Below, in pieces: positions 1-8,993 of a stretch of DNA of 64,000 nt. The translations under genes were made by a program, and so were the position numbers. The notes under the pieces are model-generated. The model was not told where the DNA came from. It searched no databases and was given only the letters and a program-made list of their open reading frames with translations. Each line of letters begins with the position of its first letter. Position 1 is the first letter of the stretch. The DNA is from Arthrobacter sp. EpRS71. GTDB taxonomy: Bacteria > Actinomycetota > Actinomycetes > Actinomycetales > Micrococcaceae. Where the stretch lies: the NCBI RefSeq assembly GCF_001512285.1, contig NZ_LNUV01000003.1, forward strand, positions 656,059 through 720,058. The letters run 5' to 3'.

Positions 1-925
1 GGACGATGTCGCCAACGGCGTAGATGTTGCCGACTCCGGTGTGGAGGCGTTCGTTGGTGATGACGAAGCCGCGGTCGATGGTGATGCCGGCTTCTTCGTA
101 GCCGAGGTTGGCGGTCACGGGACCACGGCCAACGGCAACCAGAAGGAGGTCGGCTTCGAACGTCTGGCCGTCCACCAAGGTGACCTTGACGCCGTCGTCG
201 TTCTGCTCAACACCCTGGAAGAAGATGCCGGTGGTGAACTTGATGCCGCGCTTCTTGAAAGCACGCTCAAGGTTCTTGACGATCGAGGCGTCCTCGTTGG
301 GGACCAAGGAGGGGAGGCCTTCGATGATGGTGACGTCCACGCCGAAGGACTTCCAGACGGAAGCGAATTCGACACCGATGACACCGCCGCCCAGGACAAT
401 GGCGCTCTTGGGGATGTAGTCCATGGTGAGGGCCTGGTCAGAGGTGATGACCTTGCCGCCGATTTCAAGGCCGGGCAGCGAACGGGAGTACGAGCCGGTG
501 GCCAGGACGATGTTCTTGCCTGTGTAGGAGGTGCCGTTCACGACGACGGTGTTGTTGCCCTGGAGCTTGCCTTCACCCTCGATGACGGTGATGCCCTTGG
601 ACTTGATAAGACCCTGGAGGCCCTTGAACTTACCGGCAATGATGCCGTCCTTGTACGCATTCACGGCCGACATGTCGATGCTGTCGAGCGTGACGTTCAC
701 GCCGTACTTGGCGGAATCGCGTGCATGGTCGGCCAGTTCAGCCGAGTGCAGGAGTGCCTTGGTGGGAATGCAACCGTTGTGCAGGCAGGTTCCGCCGAGC
801 TTTGCCTTTTCCACAAGGCCAACGGTGAACCCAAGCTGAACGGCCCGCAGGGCAGTGGCGTAGCCGCCGCTGCCGCCACCGAGTACCAGGATGTCGAATT
901 CTTGCGCAGTTGCCTGATCGGCCAC
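1..925 (-). CDS. lpdA: Dihydrolipoyl dehydrogenase (E3), 5' part
   Basis: FAD/NAD-dependent E3 subunit shared by 2-oxoacid dehydrogenase complexes; it reoxidises dihydrolipoamide in the cytoplasm. Reading the minus strand from a GTG at 925 gives about 308 residues before the window edge, so the C-terminal interface domain is missing. Seen: N-terminal FAD motif GGGSGGYA, the redox-active disulfide GGTCLHNGC (CxxxxC), a central NAD-binding GGGVIGVEFASVW and a second FAD-contact motif ending in YAVGDIVP at the edge. A GAGGGAG Shine-Dalgarno lies about 8 nt before the GTG. Family assignment is secure; which complex it serves cannot be told here. Confidence 0.95.
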   Translation of the reverse strand, partial: MADQATAQEFDILVLGGGSGGYATALRAVQLGFTVGLVEKAKLGGTCLHNGCIPTKALLHSAELADHARDSAKYGVNVTLDSIDMSAVNAYKDGIIAGKFKGLQGLIKSKGITVIEGEGKLQGNNTVVVNGTSYTGKNIVLATGSYSRSLPGLEIGGKVITSDQALTMDYIPKSAIVLGGGVIGVEFASVWKSFGVDVTIIEGLPSLVPNEDASIVKNLERAFKKRGIKFTTGIFFQGVEQNDDGVKVTLVDGQTFEADLLLVAVGRGPVTANLGYEEAGITIDRGFVITNERLHTGVGNIYAVGDIV

Positions 926-1220
926 TAAAACGCTCCCTCGCGTGAATGATGACACGGGACTGCGTGTCATCTGGTCTTTGGAACTTGTTCTGCCGTGATT
1001 ATGCCAGCACCTAAGTTCTCTTGCATTTGTGACTATCGAGTTCACCTTAGCGAACCACCTACCCATGCTCCACCCTCTGCGGGCGTTTTGGGGAGCGCTT
1101 GTGTCGAGACTCACGTTCACTTGTGACACAGCGCTACACCCCGCATAATTCCGGGGCTGTTCAGGCCGTCGCCGGGATCCGGCAGGGGCCTGCGCAACCC
1201 CGGAAGGGCAGGGTGGTGTG
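926..1220. other. Intergenic, lpdA promoter side / pepA 3' side
   Basis: 295 bp between the start of lpdA and the stop of pepA, both on the minus strand. It should hold the lpdA promoter and the pepA 3' end. A near-palindrome gccgggatccggc lies at 1171-1183, but there is no clear stem plus T-run terminator. No coding signal was seen. Confidence 0.4.
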
Positions 1221-2744
1221 TTAGGCGGAGACTGCCAGGAGATCCTCGGCATAGGCAAGCAGGGTGCGGACGGTGCATCCGGTACCTTGCTTGGGTGTGT
1301 AACCATACGGGGCGCCGTTATTGAACGACGGTCCGGCGATGTCCACGTGGGCCCAAGGGATCTGCTGGCCGGCGTCGTTCTTGCCCACGAACTCGCGGAG
1401 GAAGACCGCTGCGGTCATCATGCCACCGTTGCGCTCACCGATGTTTGCAAGGTCAGCCACCTGCGAATCCAGGCTCGGACGGAGTTCTTCCGGCAGCGGC
1501 ATCGGCCAGACCAGTTCACCTGCCCTGTCAGCCGCAGACTTCAGCGCTGCAGTAACGGAATCGGATCCCATGACCCCGGCCGTGCGCAGACCCAGGGCGA
1601 TGAGCTGGGCACCTGTCAGTGTTGCGACATCAATGATGGCGTCCGGCTTCTCCATGCTGGCAGCGACGATGCCGTCTGCCATCACCAGTCGGCCTTCAGC
1701 GTCCGTGTTCAAAACCTCAACGGTTTTACCGCCGTAGATGGTGAAGACGTCCGCAGGCCGGGCGGCGGCACCTGATGGCATATTTTCCGCAATGCAGAGC
1801 CATGCAGTCGCCTTGATGGGCAGGCCAAGCGAGGCGATGGCCAGGACAGTGTTAAGGACGACGGCGGCACCGGCCATGTCGCTCTTCATGTCGCCCATGC
1901 CGAGGGCCGGCTTAATGGAAATACCGCCGGTGTCGAACGTGATGCCTTTGCCGACCAGGGCAATCTTCTTTGTAGCCTTTGCGGGGGCGTATTCGACCTT
2001 AACGAGGCGCGGCTGGCGCGTGGAGCCCTTGCCGACGCCGAGAATACCCCCGAAGCCTTCCTTTTCAAGACGCTTTTCATCCCAGACGGTGATCTTGACC
2101 GGAAGTCCCTTGGCCAGCTCCTTTGCGGATTCTGCGAAGGACTCCGGGTACAGGTGGCTCGGGGGCTCGTTGACCAGAGTGCGCGTTGCGTTGACGGCAC
2201 GGGCGAGCACAATGGCCCGATCCAGCGCGGGCTGGGCAGACTTGGCGTCGATATCCGAGAAGATCAAGGCCTTGGCCACGGGCGCCTTCAGACCTTCCTT
2301 GCTGGAACGGTGCTCCGTGTAGGCGTACGCGCCCAACGCGGCTCCTTCGGCGACAGCGGTGACATCCGCCAGGGTCGCCGTCGGGAACGCCAAGGTGACT
2401 GAAGCGGTGCCAGCCAACTGGCGTACGGCGGATCCCGCGGCGCGCCGCAGGGCTTCCTCGCCAAGGCTTCCGTCATCGGAAAGCTTTCCTACTCCGGCCA
2501 GAACAAGAATCCCTGAGCCTGTCTCCGGCAAGCCGGGAAGCCGGTGCACCTGGTCGGCAGCGCCGGTGATCCCCAAGAGCTTCAGTGACCCCGCAAGGGA
2601 CTCTGCGGTCTTCGCGCTCAGCGGGTTGGACAGCAGTAGCGGCCCGTCCGCGCCTTGGGCAACGCCAATCACGAGTGCGTCGCTGGGGGACTTTTTCAGG
2701 TCCTTGGCGATGATTCCCAGGATGATGTCAGTAGTCTTGACCAC
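1221..2744 (-). CDS. pepA: Leucyl aminopeptidase (M17)
   Basis: Cytosolic two-metal aminopeptidase that removes N-terminal residues, especially Leu, from peptides. The 507-residue product has the family's usual length: an N-terminal macro-like domain (about 1-160) and a C-terminal catalytic domain. Visible M17 signatures are GKGITFDTGG (K266, D271), the metal-binding MKSDMAGA (D289) and NTDAEGRL at 346-353, so all the main metal and catalytic residues are present. It starts with GTG at 2744. Downstream on the same strand is lpdA, 295 bp away, so the two are probably separate units. Confidence 0.95.
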   Translation of the reverse strand: MVKTTDIILGIIAKDLKKSPSDALVIGVAQGADGPLLLSNPLSAKTAESLAGSLKLLGITGAADQVHRLPGLPETGSGILVLAGVGKLSDDGSLGEEALRRAAGSAVRQLAGTASVTLAFPTATLADVTAVAEGAALGAYAYTEHRSSKEGLKAPVAKALIFSDIDAKSAQPALDRAIVLARAVNATRTLVNEPPSHLYPESFAESAKELAKGLPVKITVWDEKRLEKEGFGGILGVGKGSTRQPRLVKVEYAPAKATKKIALVGKGITFDTGGISIKPALGMGDMKSDMAGAAVVLNTVLAIASLGLPIKATAWLCIAENMPSGAAARPADVFTIYGGKTVEVLNTDAEGRLVMADGIVAASMEKPDAIIDVATLTGAQLIALGLRTAGVMGSDSVTAALKSAADRAGELVWPMPLPEELRPSLDSQVADLANIGERNGGMMTAAVFLREFVGKNDAGQQIPWAHVDIAGPSFNNGAPYGYTPKQGTGCTVRTLLAYAEDLLAVSA

Positions 2745-3077
2745 GAGGATGTGTCCTCACTTCTCTCTACATTGCATGGCGGGGCCGCATGTTTGGCGGC
2801 CTGCCCCGGTACGCGCCCGACGTCCTCTTGCGACGGCGGCCTTGGTCTTCAGATCCAGCGTCGCAAAGCGCGCCGGCCCTTTTTCGATCGTAGTCTCTAG
2901 AGTGCTGCGAACAGCAATTAAATGAGAGCTGCCGCACATCCGGGTCAGGAATGCCCGTTGGGCGTGCAGCGTTGTATCGATGAGTAGAGTCCCGCAGCCA
3001 GGCGTTGGCGCCTTTTGATGCCAGGTTGCCGGCACCCGGGACCTTCCCGAAATTTGTCATTGCGAAAGGAACACGCC
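2745..3077. other. Divergent intergenic region pepA / PAC2
   Basis: 333 bp between the divergent starts of pepA and the PAC2 gene; it must carry both promoters. An inverted repeat gagga/tcctc at 2745-2758 lies right at the pepA start and includes its Shine-Dalgarno. The last 20 bp hold the GAAAGGA ribosome site of the PAC2 gene. I see no convincing -35/-10 pair, small gene or structured RNA. Confidence 0.4.
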
Positions 3078-4016
3078 GTGTTTGAACGGATATCCGGCTC
3101 CCTCCTGGACCCTGAATCGCTGTACGCCCGTAACATCGAGACCTTCCACAGCCCTGAGTTGCGTGGACTGAACATGGTCATGGGATTCACGGGCTTTGCT
3201 GATGCCGGTCACGTAGTCCGGCAGATCAACGCGGAGCTGTTGGACGAATTGGACGCTGAGGTGGTGGCCATGTTCGATGCCGACCAACTCATTGACTACC
3301 GCTCCAGGCGGCCCCACATCAGCTTCGTGGAGGACCACCTGCAGGACTACCAAGCGCCAAAGCTGGGCCTGTACAAGCTCAATGACGGCCTCGGCCAACC
3401 GTTTCTGCTCCTTGCCGGCTTCGAGCCCGATCTGCAATGGGAGCGGTTCTCGAGGGCCGTGGTTGGAATCGTGGAGGAACTGGACGTCAACCTGGTGACC
3501 TGGATTCATTCCATCCCCATGCCCGTCCCGCACACGCGTCCTGTTGGGGTCACGGTTCATGGCAACATGCCCGAGCTCATCGCGGGGATTTCGAGTTGGA
3601 AGCCCACCGTTGATGTTCCCGCCGCCATCGGACACATTCTTGAACTGCGGCTCACGGAAGCGGAACGCAATGTGGCCGGGTACGTAATCCACGTCCCGCA
3701 TTACCTCTCCGAAGCCGAGTATCCGCCAGCGGCCGTAGCCGGTTTGGAATACCTGGGGGCGGCAACGTCACTCATGCTGCCCACGGACAGGCTCCGGGAA
3801 GCAGGCCGTGAAGTGGGCCGACAGATTGCCGAGCAGATCGAGGCCTCTGAGGAAGTACAGGCCGTGGTGACAAATCTGGAGACGCGCTACGACGAGAAAT
3901 CCGAAGGCGTCGTCCGCCGCTCGCTGCTGGCTGATGAGAACGACGAACTGCCCAATGCGGAAGACATTGGAGCCGCGGTTGAGGCTTATCTGGCACGTAA
4001 AGACTCGCCTCAATAA
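3078..4016 (+). CDS. PAC2 family protein (proteasome-assembly-chaperone fold)
   Basis: 312 residues from a GTG at 3078, preceded at 7 nt by GAAAGGA; the longer upstream reading has no ribosome site. The sequence (RISGSLLDPESLYARN at the N-terminus, then GFTGFADAGH) matches the actinobacterial PAC2 family, related in fold to eukaryotic proteasome assembly chaperone 2. The biochemical role in bacteria is not established. No membrane segment or signal peptide. The last 60 or so residues are charged and acidic. It is followed 35 bp later by an MFS gene on the same strand; functional linkage is not evident. Confidence 0.75.
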   Translation: MFERISGSLLDPESLYARNIETFHSPELRGLNMVMGFTGFADAGHVVRQINAELLDELDAEVVAMFDADQLIDYRSRRPHISFVEDHLQDYQAPKLGLYKLNDGLGQPFLLLAGFEPDLQWERFSRAVVGIVEELDVNLVTWIHSIPMPVPHTRPVGVTVHGNMPELIAGISSWKPTVDVPAAIGHILELRLTEAERNVAGYVIHVPHYLSEAEYPPAAVAGLEYLGAATSLMLPTDRLREAGREVGRQIAEQIEASEEVQAVVTNLETRYDEKSEGVVRRSLLADENDELPNAEDIGAAVEAYLARKDSPQ

Positions 4017-4051
4017 ATCAGCTTTGTGTAGCCGACAGGCATAATTGGGGG

Positions 4052-5407
4052 GTGAATGCTCCCCGCGCCTGGCTCATCTGGACGATCGGCGTCTTCGCCT
4101 ACCTGGTGGCAGTGGCGCAGAGGACCTCTTTTGGCGTTGCAGGCTTGGAGGCCACGGACAGATTCCATGCCAGTGCCTCTGCCATCTCTTTTTTCACGGT
4201 GCTTCAACTTCTGGTGTACGCAGGGTTGCAGATCCCCGTGGGCGTCCTGGTGGACAGGTTTGGTTCGCGGGCCATGATTGCCGGCGGCGCCGTGCTCATG
4301 GGATTGGGACAGTTGCAGTTGGCCTTTGCGGACAGTGTTCCCGGCGGCGTCCTGGGCCGGGTCCTGGTGGGTGCAGGGGATGCGATGACCTTTATTTCGG
4401 TGATCCGATTGGTTCCTTTGTGGTTCGCTCCTGCCAAGGTTCCGCTGGTCACCCAGCTGACCGGCATGAGCGGCCAGCTTGGTCAGCTCTTCAGTGTTGT
4501 TCCGTTCGCGCTGCTTCTCCACACGGCCGGTTGGGCGCCCGCTTTCCTGACCCTGGCAGCTATGTCCGTGCTGGCAGTGGTGCTGGTACTGGCAGTCCTT
4601 CGCGATGCCCCACCCGGGCACCCACCCCGGGAAACCGGCCAGGGGCTCCGTGCCACCGGCGTTTCCCTGTCCCGCGCATGGAAACAACCCGGGACCCGGC
4701 TGGGACTCTGGAGCCACTTCACCGTTCAATTCAGTGGCAACCTTTTCGCGATGACCTGGGGCTATCCCTTCCTGTTGTCTGCCCAAGGACTTGATGCCGG
4801 AACCGTCTCCGGCCTCATGGCGCTGTTTGTGGCCACCGCGATCATTGCCGGGCCAGGGTTCGGACGGTTCGTTTCCAAACATCCCATGCGGCGGTCCGCC
4901 ATGGTTCTGCTGATTGCCTTGGCGACAACCATGGCTTGGGCTGCTGTGCTCATACTTCCCGAGCGCGCCCCATTGTGGCTCCTGGTTATTTTGGTGGTGG
5001 TGCTGGCTGTGGGCGGGCCTGGATCCATGATCGGATTCGACTTTGCCCGAACCTTCAATCCCTCGCACCGGATCGGCACAGCCACCGGTATTGTCAACGT
5101 CGGCGGTTTCATCGCTGCCCTCATTGCCATCTATCTCATCGGACTGGTGCTGGACCTCCTGTACGCCAGCGGTTTCTCCGGCGGAGATCTCTACGGTCTC
5201 GCACCGTTCCGTATTGCCCTGAGTGTGCAGTTCGTCTTGCTGGCCCTTGGTACGGTGCTCATCCTGGTGGCGCGGCGGAAGGTTCGCCGCCAAATGGCAG
5301 CCCAAGGGATTCATGTGCAGCCGCTTCTGGCCGCCTTGGCCAGGCAGCGCCGGGAACGGATCGAGCGACGACGTGCCACACGCCCCGCGTCTCAGGACGA
5401 GCAGTAG
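4052..5407 (+). CDS. MFS transporter
   Basis: 451-residue integral membrane protein of the major facilitator superfamily with about 12 hydrophobic segments beginning at WTIGVFAYLVAVAQRTSFG. After the second segment comes the loop GVLVDRFGSRAMI, the MFS motif A (G-x-x-x-D-R-x-G-x-R/K). The C-terminus is a basic tail (RRKVRRQ, RQRRERIERRRATR). GTG start at 4052 after a G-rich stretch. Substrate cannot be inferred. A different MFS protein lies at 11099-12307. Confidence 0.85.
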   Translation: MNAPRAWLIWTIGVFAYLVAVAQRTSFGVAGLEATDRFHASASAISFFTVLQLLVYAGLQIPVGVLVDRFGSRAMIAGGAVLMGLGQLQLAFADSVPGGVLGRVLVGAGDAMTFISVIRLVPLWFAPAKVPLVTQLTGMSGQLGQLFSVVPFALLLHTAGWAPAFLTLAAMSVLAVVLVLAVLRDAPPGHPPRETGQGLRATGVSLSRAWKQPGTRLGLWSHFTVQFSGNLFAMTWGYPFLLSAQGLDAGTVSGLMALFVATAIIAGPGFGRFVSKHPMRRSAMVLLIALATTMAWAAVLILPERAPLWLLVILVVVLAVGGPGSMIGFDFARTFNPSHRIGTATGIVNVGGFIAALIAIYLIGLVLDLLYASGFSGGDLYGLAPFRIALSVQFVLLALGTVLILVARRKVRRQMAAQGIHVQPLLAALARQRRERIERRRATRPASQDEQ

Positions 5408-5498
5408 ACACCAGCCCTTGAGGCTTTTCCGCTGCAGCTTTTCCACATAGGCATGATGGTCACTGTCTCCTCCGGATGGAGTTGCGCAGGGTGGAACC

Positions 5499-6758
5499 AT
5501 GACTTCCAACAGAACGCTCAGCATCCACCAGCCCGAAGACATTCTTGCTTACATTCCCCACATGTTGGGTTACTGGCCCGAGGACAGTCTCGTAGCAATC
5601 ACCATGCAAGGGAAAACCCTTGGAGCCACGCTGCGCGTGGACCTGCCACATCTTGCGTCACGTGAGGCCCGTGCAGGTTTCGCAGACCAGATCCGGAGCT
5701 TCCTGGTTGCTGATGAGGACGCCAACGGGGTGGTGCTCGCGGTCTACACGGACGCCGGGTGGGAGGACGGCACCGTGGTGCGGCAGGCAATTCCGCTGCT
5801 CCATGCACTGCAGCTGAGTCTCGATGAGGTTGACTTATCGGTTCGTGACTCATGGTTGGTTGGCTCCGAGTACTGGCGTAGCGCTTACTGCACAGATCTT
5901 CACTGTTGCCCGGTCCCGGGGTTGCCTGTTGAACGCATCAAGAACAGCAGGCTCAGCGCAGAGCTGGTGTACAGGGGGAGTTCCATAGGGCCGTCACCCA
6001 GGAGCGCGCTCGGAAAACCACGGCTTGCCAGTCCGGGGGCCCTTGATCCTTTGGTTTTGGCAGCAGAGTCGCGCTACGGCAAGCAAATTCTCGGTCGATG
6101 GCGGAGTGAGCGCTGCCTGGACGCCATCCTTGCCGTGTGGCACCACGTGCTGAGCCGGGTGGAGGCGGGCCACCCTTTGCAATCCGGCTTGGATGCTCAC
6201 ATCATGGGCTTCTTGAGGACAACCCTCAGGGTCCCTGCCTGGCGGGACGCTGTGGTGGTCATGGCGGCAGCCGGCGTGGACTCTGCGAAGCGCGGCGCAT
6301 CAGCGATCGGCCTGTTCGCTGACGACGACGATGACGGCGACACACCGTTCGACCCCCAAGAACTAGGAGTAGCAGGGCCGGTTCCCGCCGCCGCAAAGGT
6401 ACTGCCTGAACGACCTGCCGACGGTGACGTCTTCACGTACGGTGACGTCCTGCTGGGGATGCAGCCGGATGTGCCTTGCTGGAGAACCTTGGATGCCCTG
6501 CAAACGGTCCTGGCCGGGTTATGTGTCGATGGCGAATCCGGCGTCGTGCCTGCAGCGGCACTGACGCTGCAGGGCTGGATTGCCTGGTGCAAGGGGCGCG
6601 GATCCATCGCCCACGCGTGCCTCAGCGGGGCGGAGGCCGCCCAGCCGGGCTATCGACTCGCCGAACTGCTCATGGGTGTCCTGGGCCAGGGGACCATTTG
6701 TGCGTGGGCGCGACGTTCCAGCACTGCCTGGCGTGGATATAAGGACACGGTCGCGTAG
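5499..6758 (+). CDS. DUF4192 domain protein
   Basis: 419 residues; the N-terminus (SIHQPEDILAYIPHMLGYWPEDSLVAITM) is the characteristic opening of the actinobacterial DUF4192 family, of unknown function. No signal peptide or transmembrane helix. A stretch of six acidic residues (DDDDDGD) lies near residue 275. It starts with ATG 91 bp after the MFS gene and ends 245 bp before sigA, so it is probably its own unit. Family call is good; function unknown. Confidence 0.75.
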   Translation: MTSNRTLSIHQPEDILAYIPHMLGYWPEDSLVAITMQGKTLGATLRVDLPHLASREARAGFADQIRSFLVADEDANGVVLAVYTDAGWEDGTVVRQAIPLLHALQLSLDEVDLSVRDSWLVGSEYWRSAYCTDLHCCPVPGLPVERIKNSRLSAELVYRGSSIGPSPRSALGKPRLASPGALDPLVLAAESRYGKQILGRWRSERCLDAILAVWHHVLSRVEAGHPLQSGLDAHIMGFLRTTLRVPAWRDAVVVMAAAGVDSAKRGASAIGLFADDDDDGDTPFDPQELGVAGPVPAAAKVLPERPADGDVFTYGDVLLGMQPDVPCWRTLDALQTVLAGLCVDGESGVVPAAALTLQGWIAWCKGRGSIAHACLSGAEAAQPGYRLAELLMGVLGQGTICAWARRSSTAWRGYKDTVA

Positions 6759-6861
6759 GGGTTTGGGCATTCATCAGGAGTATGTTTCGCAAAACCGTGA
6801 GACAATGGATGCCGAGACCCGGTTGGGTCCGCGTTCGAATGCCTGAATTGGCCCCTTCGCC

Positions 6862-6888
6862 GGGAACAATACAGTGTCGTCGGGAGTT
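6862..6888 (+). promoter_or_regulatory. Candidate SigR/SigH-type promoter before sigA
   Basis: GGAAC at 6863-6867, exactly 18 nt, then GTT at 6886-6888, matching the actinobacterial disulfide-stress sigma consensus GGAAY-N18-GTT. It would give a leader of roughly 110 nt ahead of sigA. It overlaps the 12-bp palindrome tctctatagaga (6888-6899). A TTGACA at 6939-6944 may be a housekeeping -35, but no good -10 follows at 16-19 nt. Pattern match only. Confidence 0.4.
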
Positions 6889-7003
6889 CTCTATAGAGAC
6901 TCTGCAGACGGCGATCGCATTTGAAATTGATCGCGGACTTGACAGGGTCATAGTGGTGTTGCCCGTATGGTGATTCCACAGACCGCCGCTAGAAAGGTTT
7001 TCT

Positions 7004-8311
7004 GTGACCCCGTCTTCCGTCGAGAAGGAACCCGCCGCCCAGGCCGAATTGTCCGCTGAGGAAAAGAAGGCGGCAACATCGGCAAAGCGCGCAGCGACAC
7101 GTGCTGCCAACAAGGCCTCAGAGGGCGACCCTGACAAGCCGGCACCCAAGAAGCGCGGACCCAAGCCCGGCGCGAAGGCCGCCGCTGAAGCCGCAAACAA
7201 GTCTTCAGGCTCCGACGCTGAGGACTCCAGCGGCGAGGATGAAGACTTTGATCCCGCAGCTGCCGAGGAAGTCGAAGTCGGAGACGACGAGGACGGCGCC
7301 ACGGCCACCAAAGACAAGGCTGCGCCTTCCGGTTCAGGATTCGTCTACTCGGATGCCGACGACGACGACGCTCCTGTCCAGCAGGTCATGTCGGCCGGCG
7401 CTACGGCCGACCCCGTCAAGGACTACCTCAAGCAGATCGGCAAGGTGGCTCTGCTGAATGCAGAGCAGGAAGTTGATCTCGCGCTTCGGATTGAGGCTGG
7501 CCTCTTTGCCGAGGAAAAGATCAACGCTGACGACGGATCCATGGATCCCAAGCTCAAGCGTGAGCTTGAATTCGTCATTCACGATGGCAAGCGCGCCAAG
7601 AACCACCTGCTCGAAGCCAACCTGCGCCTCGTCGTGTCCTTGGCCAAGCGCTACACCGGCCGTGGCATGCTCTTCCTGGACCTCATCCAGGAAGGCAACC
7701 TGGGCCTTATCCGCGCGGTAGAGAAGTTCGACTACACCAAGGGCTTCAAGTTCTCCACCTACGCAACGTGGTGGATCCGCCAGGCAATTACGCGCGCCAT
7801 GGCAGACCAAGCCCGCACCATCCGTATTCCGGTGCACATGGTGGAAGTCATCAACAAGCTGGCCCGCGTACAGCGCCAAATGCTGCAGGACCTCGGCCGC
7901 GAACCGACGCCTGAGGAGCTGGCACTCGAACTGGACATGACGCCTGAGAAGGTTGTTGAGGTCCAGAAGTACGGGCGCGAGCCGATTTCACTGCACACCC
8001 CGCTGGGTGAAGACGGTGACTCGGAGTTCGGCGACCTGATTGAGGACTCGGAGGCTGTTGTTCCGGCCGACGCCGTCAGCTTCACGCTCCTGCAGGAGCA
8101 GCTGCATTCCGTTTTGGACACGCTGTCCGAGCGCGAAGCCGGAGTCGTGGCGATGCGCTTCGGTCTGACCGACGGACAGCCGAAGACTTTAGACGAAATC
8201 GGCAAGGTCTACGGCGTCACGCGGGAGCGCATTCGTCAGATCGAAAGCAAGACCATGTCCAAGCTGCGGCACCCGTCCCGCTCGCAGGTCCTGCGGGACT
8301 ACTTGGACTAA
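7004..8311 (+). CDS. sigA: Primary RNA polymerase sigma factor (RpoD/HrdB type)
   Basis: 435-residue vegetative sigma factor. The first ~125 residues are a Lys/Ala-rich then strongly acidic low-complexity extension typical of actinobacterial primary sigmas. Region 1.2 begins [11 protein letters not shown]; region 2 carries [27 protein letters not shown] and the -10-reading [17 protein letters not shown] (near residue 253); region 3 contains RIPVHMVE; region 4.2 carries the -35-reading helix-turn-helix [20 protein letters not shown] (near 396). GTG start at 7004 after AGAAAGG. A strong terminator follows. Neighbours parE and DUF7455 match the usual actinobacterial order. Confidence 0.97.
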   Translation: MTPSSVEKEPAAQAELSAEEKKAATSAKRAATRAANKASEGDPDKPAPKKRGPKPGAKAAAEAANKSSGSDAEDSSGEDEDFDPAAAEEVEVGDDEDGATATKDKAAPSGSGFVYSDADDDDAPVQQVMSAGATADPVKDYLKQIGKVALLNAEQEVDLALRIEAGLFAEEKINADDGSMDPKLKRELEFVIHDGKRAKNHLLEANLRLVVSLAKRYTGRGMLFLDLIQEGNLGLIRAVEKFDYTKGFKFSTYATWWIRQAITRAMADQARTIRIPVHMVEVINKLARVQRQMLQDLGREPTPEELALELDMTPEKVVEVQKYGREPISLHTPLGEDGDSEFGDLIEDSEAVVPADAVSFTLLQEQLHSVLDTLSEREAGVVAMRFGLTDGQPKTLDEIGKVYGVTRERIRQIESKTMSKLRHPSRSQVLRDYLD

Positions 8312-8330
8312 ACAAGCAGAGTCATGAGAC

Positions 8331-8367
8331 GTGGCCCGGCCGGATTTCCGGCCGGGCCACTTTCTTG
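8331..8367 (+). terminator. Intrinsic terminator of sigA
   Basis: Perfect 13-bp stem (8331-8343 with 8348-8360, gtggcccggccgg and its complement) around a 4-nt ATTT loop, followed by TTTCTT. Begins 19 nt after the sigA stop. Confidence 0.9.
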
Positions 8368-8448
8368 AGCGCAAACAGTTGAGAATCTGGAGCGAAAGCA
8401 GTTCAGGCACCTCAGCCAGTTAACTGCACGTCAGCCAGTTATACGCAA

Positions 8449-8478
8449 CAAGGCCCCTCCCTGGTGGGAGGAGCCTTG
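8449..8478 (-). terminator. Terminator of the DUF7455 gene
   Basis: Inverted repeat caaggc/gccttg continuing into cctccc/gggagg around TGGT, with one unpaired base. Read on the minus strand it lies 39 nt past the DUF7455 stop and is followed by TTGTTGC; it may also act on the plus strand as a backstop for sigA. Confidence 0.65.
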
Positions 8479-8516
8479 TCATGTAGTCACCGCGGGTTCC
8501 GGGTGAGCCGGGTTGC

Positions 8517-8738
8517 CTAGTCGACGGGGACGGGAGCCTTCTCGTTGAGGCGCTCGGTCTCATCGTGCCAGTCGGAAGTCATGGGCCGAAGCGTGGCTTC
8601 AACTGCGCGGGCGTGGTGGCCGCAGAAGAGCAGCTCACCGCCGGAGGACTCGAGTACAACGCGGACGTACGCTTGGGCTCCGCAACGGTCACAGCGATCA
8701 GCTGCGTTCAGCGTGCGGTCTGCAACTGCTGTTGTCAT
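8517..8738 (-). CDS. DUF7455 small zinc-ribbon-like protein
   Basis: 73 residues from an ATG at 8738 with a textbook AAGGAGG 6 nt upstream; upstream in-frame starts lack such a site. Holds CDRCGAQAYVRV (CxxC) and LLFCGHHA (CxHH), a pattern suggesting one bound Zn. Family DUF7455 is found in actinobacteria, commonly beside sigA and topoisomerase IV, as here. Function unknown; a nucleic-acid or transcription-related role is only a guess from context. Confidence 0.8.
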   Translation of the reverse strand: MTTAVADRTLNAADRCDRCGAQAYVRVVLESSGGELLFCGHHARAVEATLRPMTSDWHDETERLNEKAPVPVD

Positions 8739-8993
8739 GTCGGCCTCCTTAGTAGTTCTGTACATCCATATAACCAGCATTCGACGCAGATCCATGGCAA
8801 GGATGGGTCACTTTCGCTGTCCGCGTATCACATGTGCGTAACGTAACCGGGAAGGCTGCGCCCGCTGTGGAGTGGCAAGCAGGGGTTCCAGCCTTCCCCG
8901 GCTAGGCTGGTACGGGCAGTGTTTGCCGTGATTTACCAGCCATACACGGCTGGGAAGTACCCCCGAGATATACCCCGAAGGAGCACACCGCGA

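Noticed and set aside
4010..5542. 510-codon open frame opposite the MFS transporter
   Set aside because: Composition (His/Gln/Gly-rich) is the reverse-complement signature of hydrophobic codons; not a gene.
6939..6971. Housekeeping promoter TTGACA before sigA
   Set aside because: The -35 is perfect but the nearest TAnnnT (TATGGT, 6966-6971) is 21 bp away, too far; kept only as a note.
8849..8898. 10-bp inverted repeat (gggaaggctg/cagccttccc) upstream of parE
   Set aside because: 30-nt loop and no T-run or promoter relation; could be chance in GC-rich DNA, so not called as a site.
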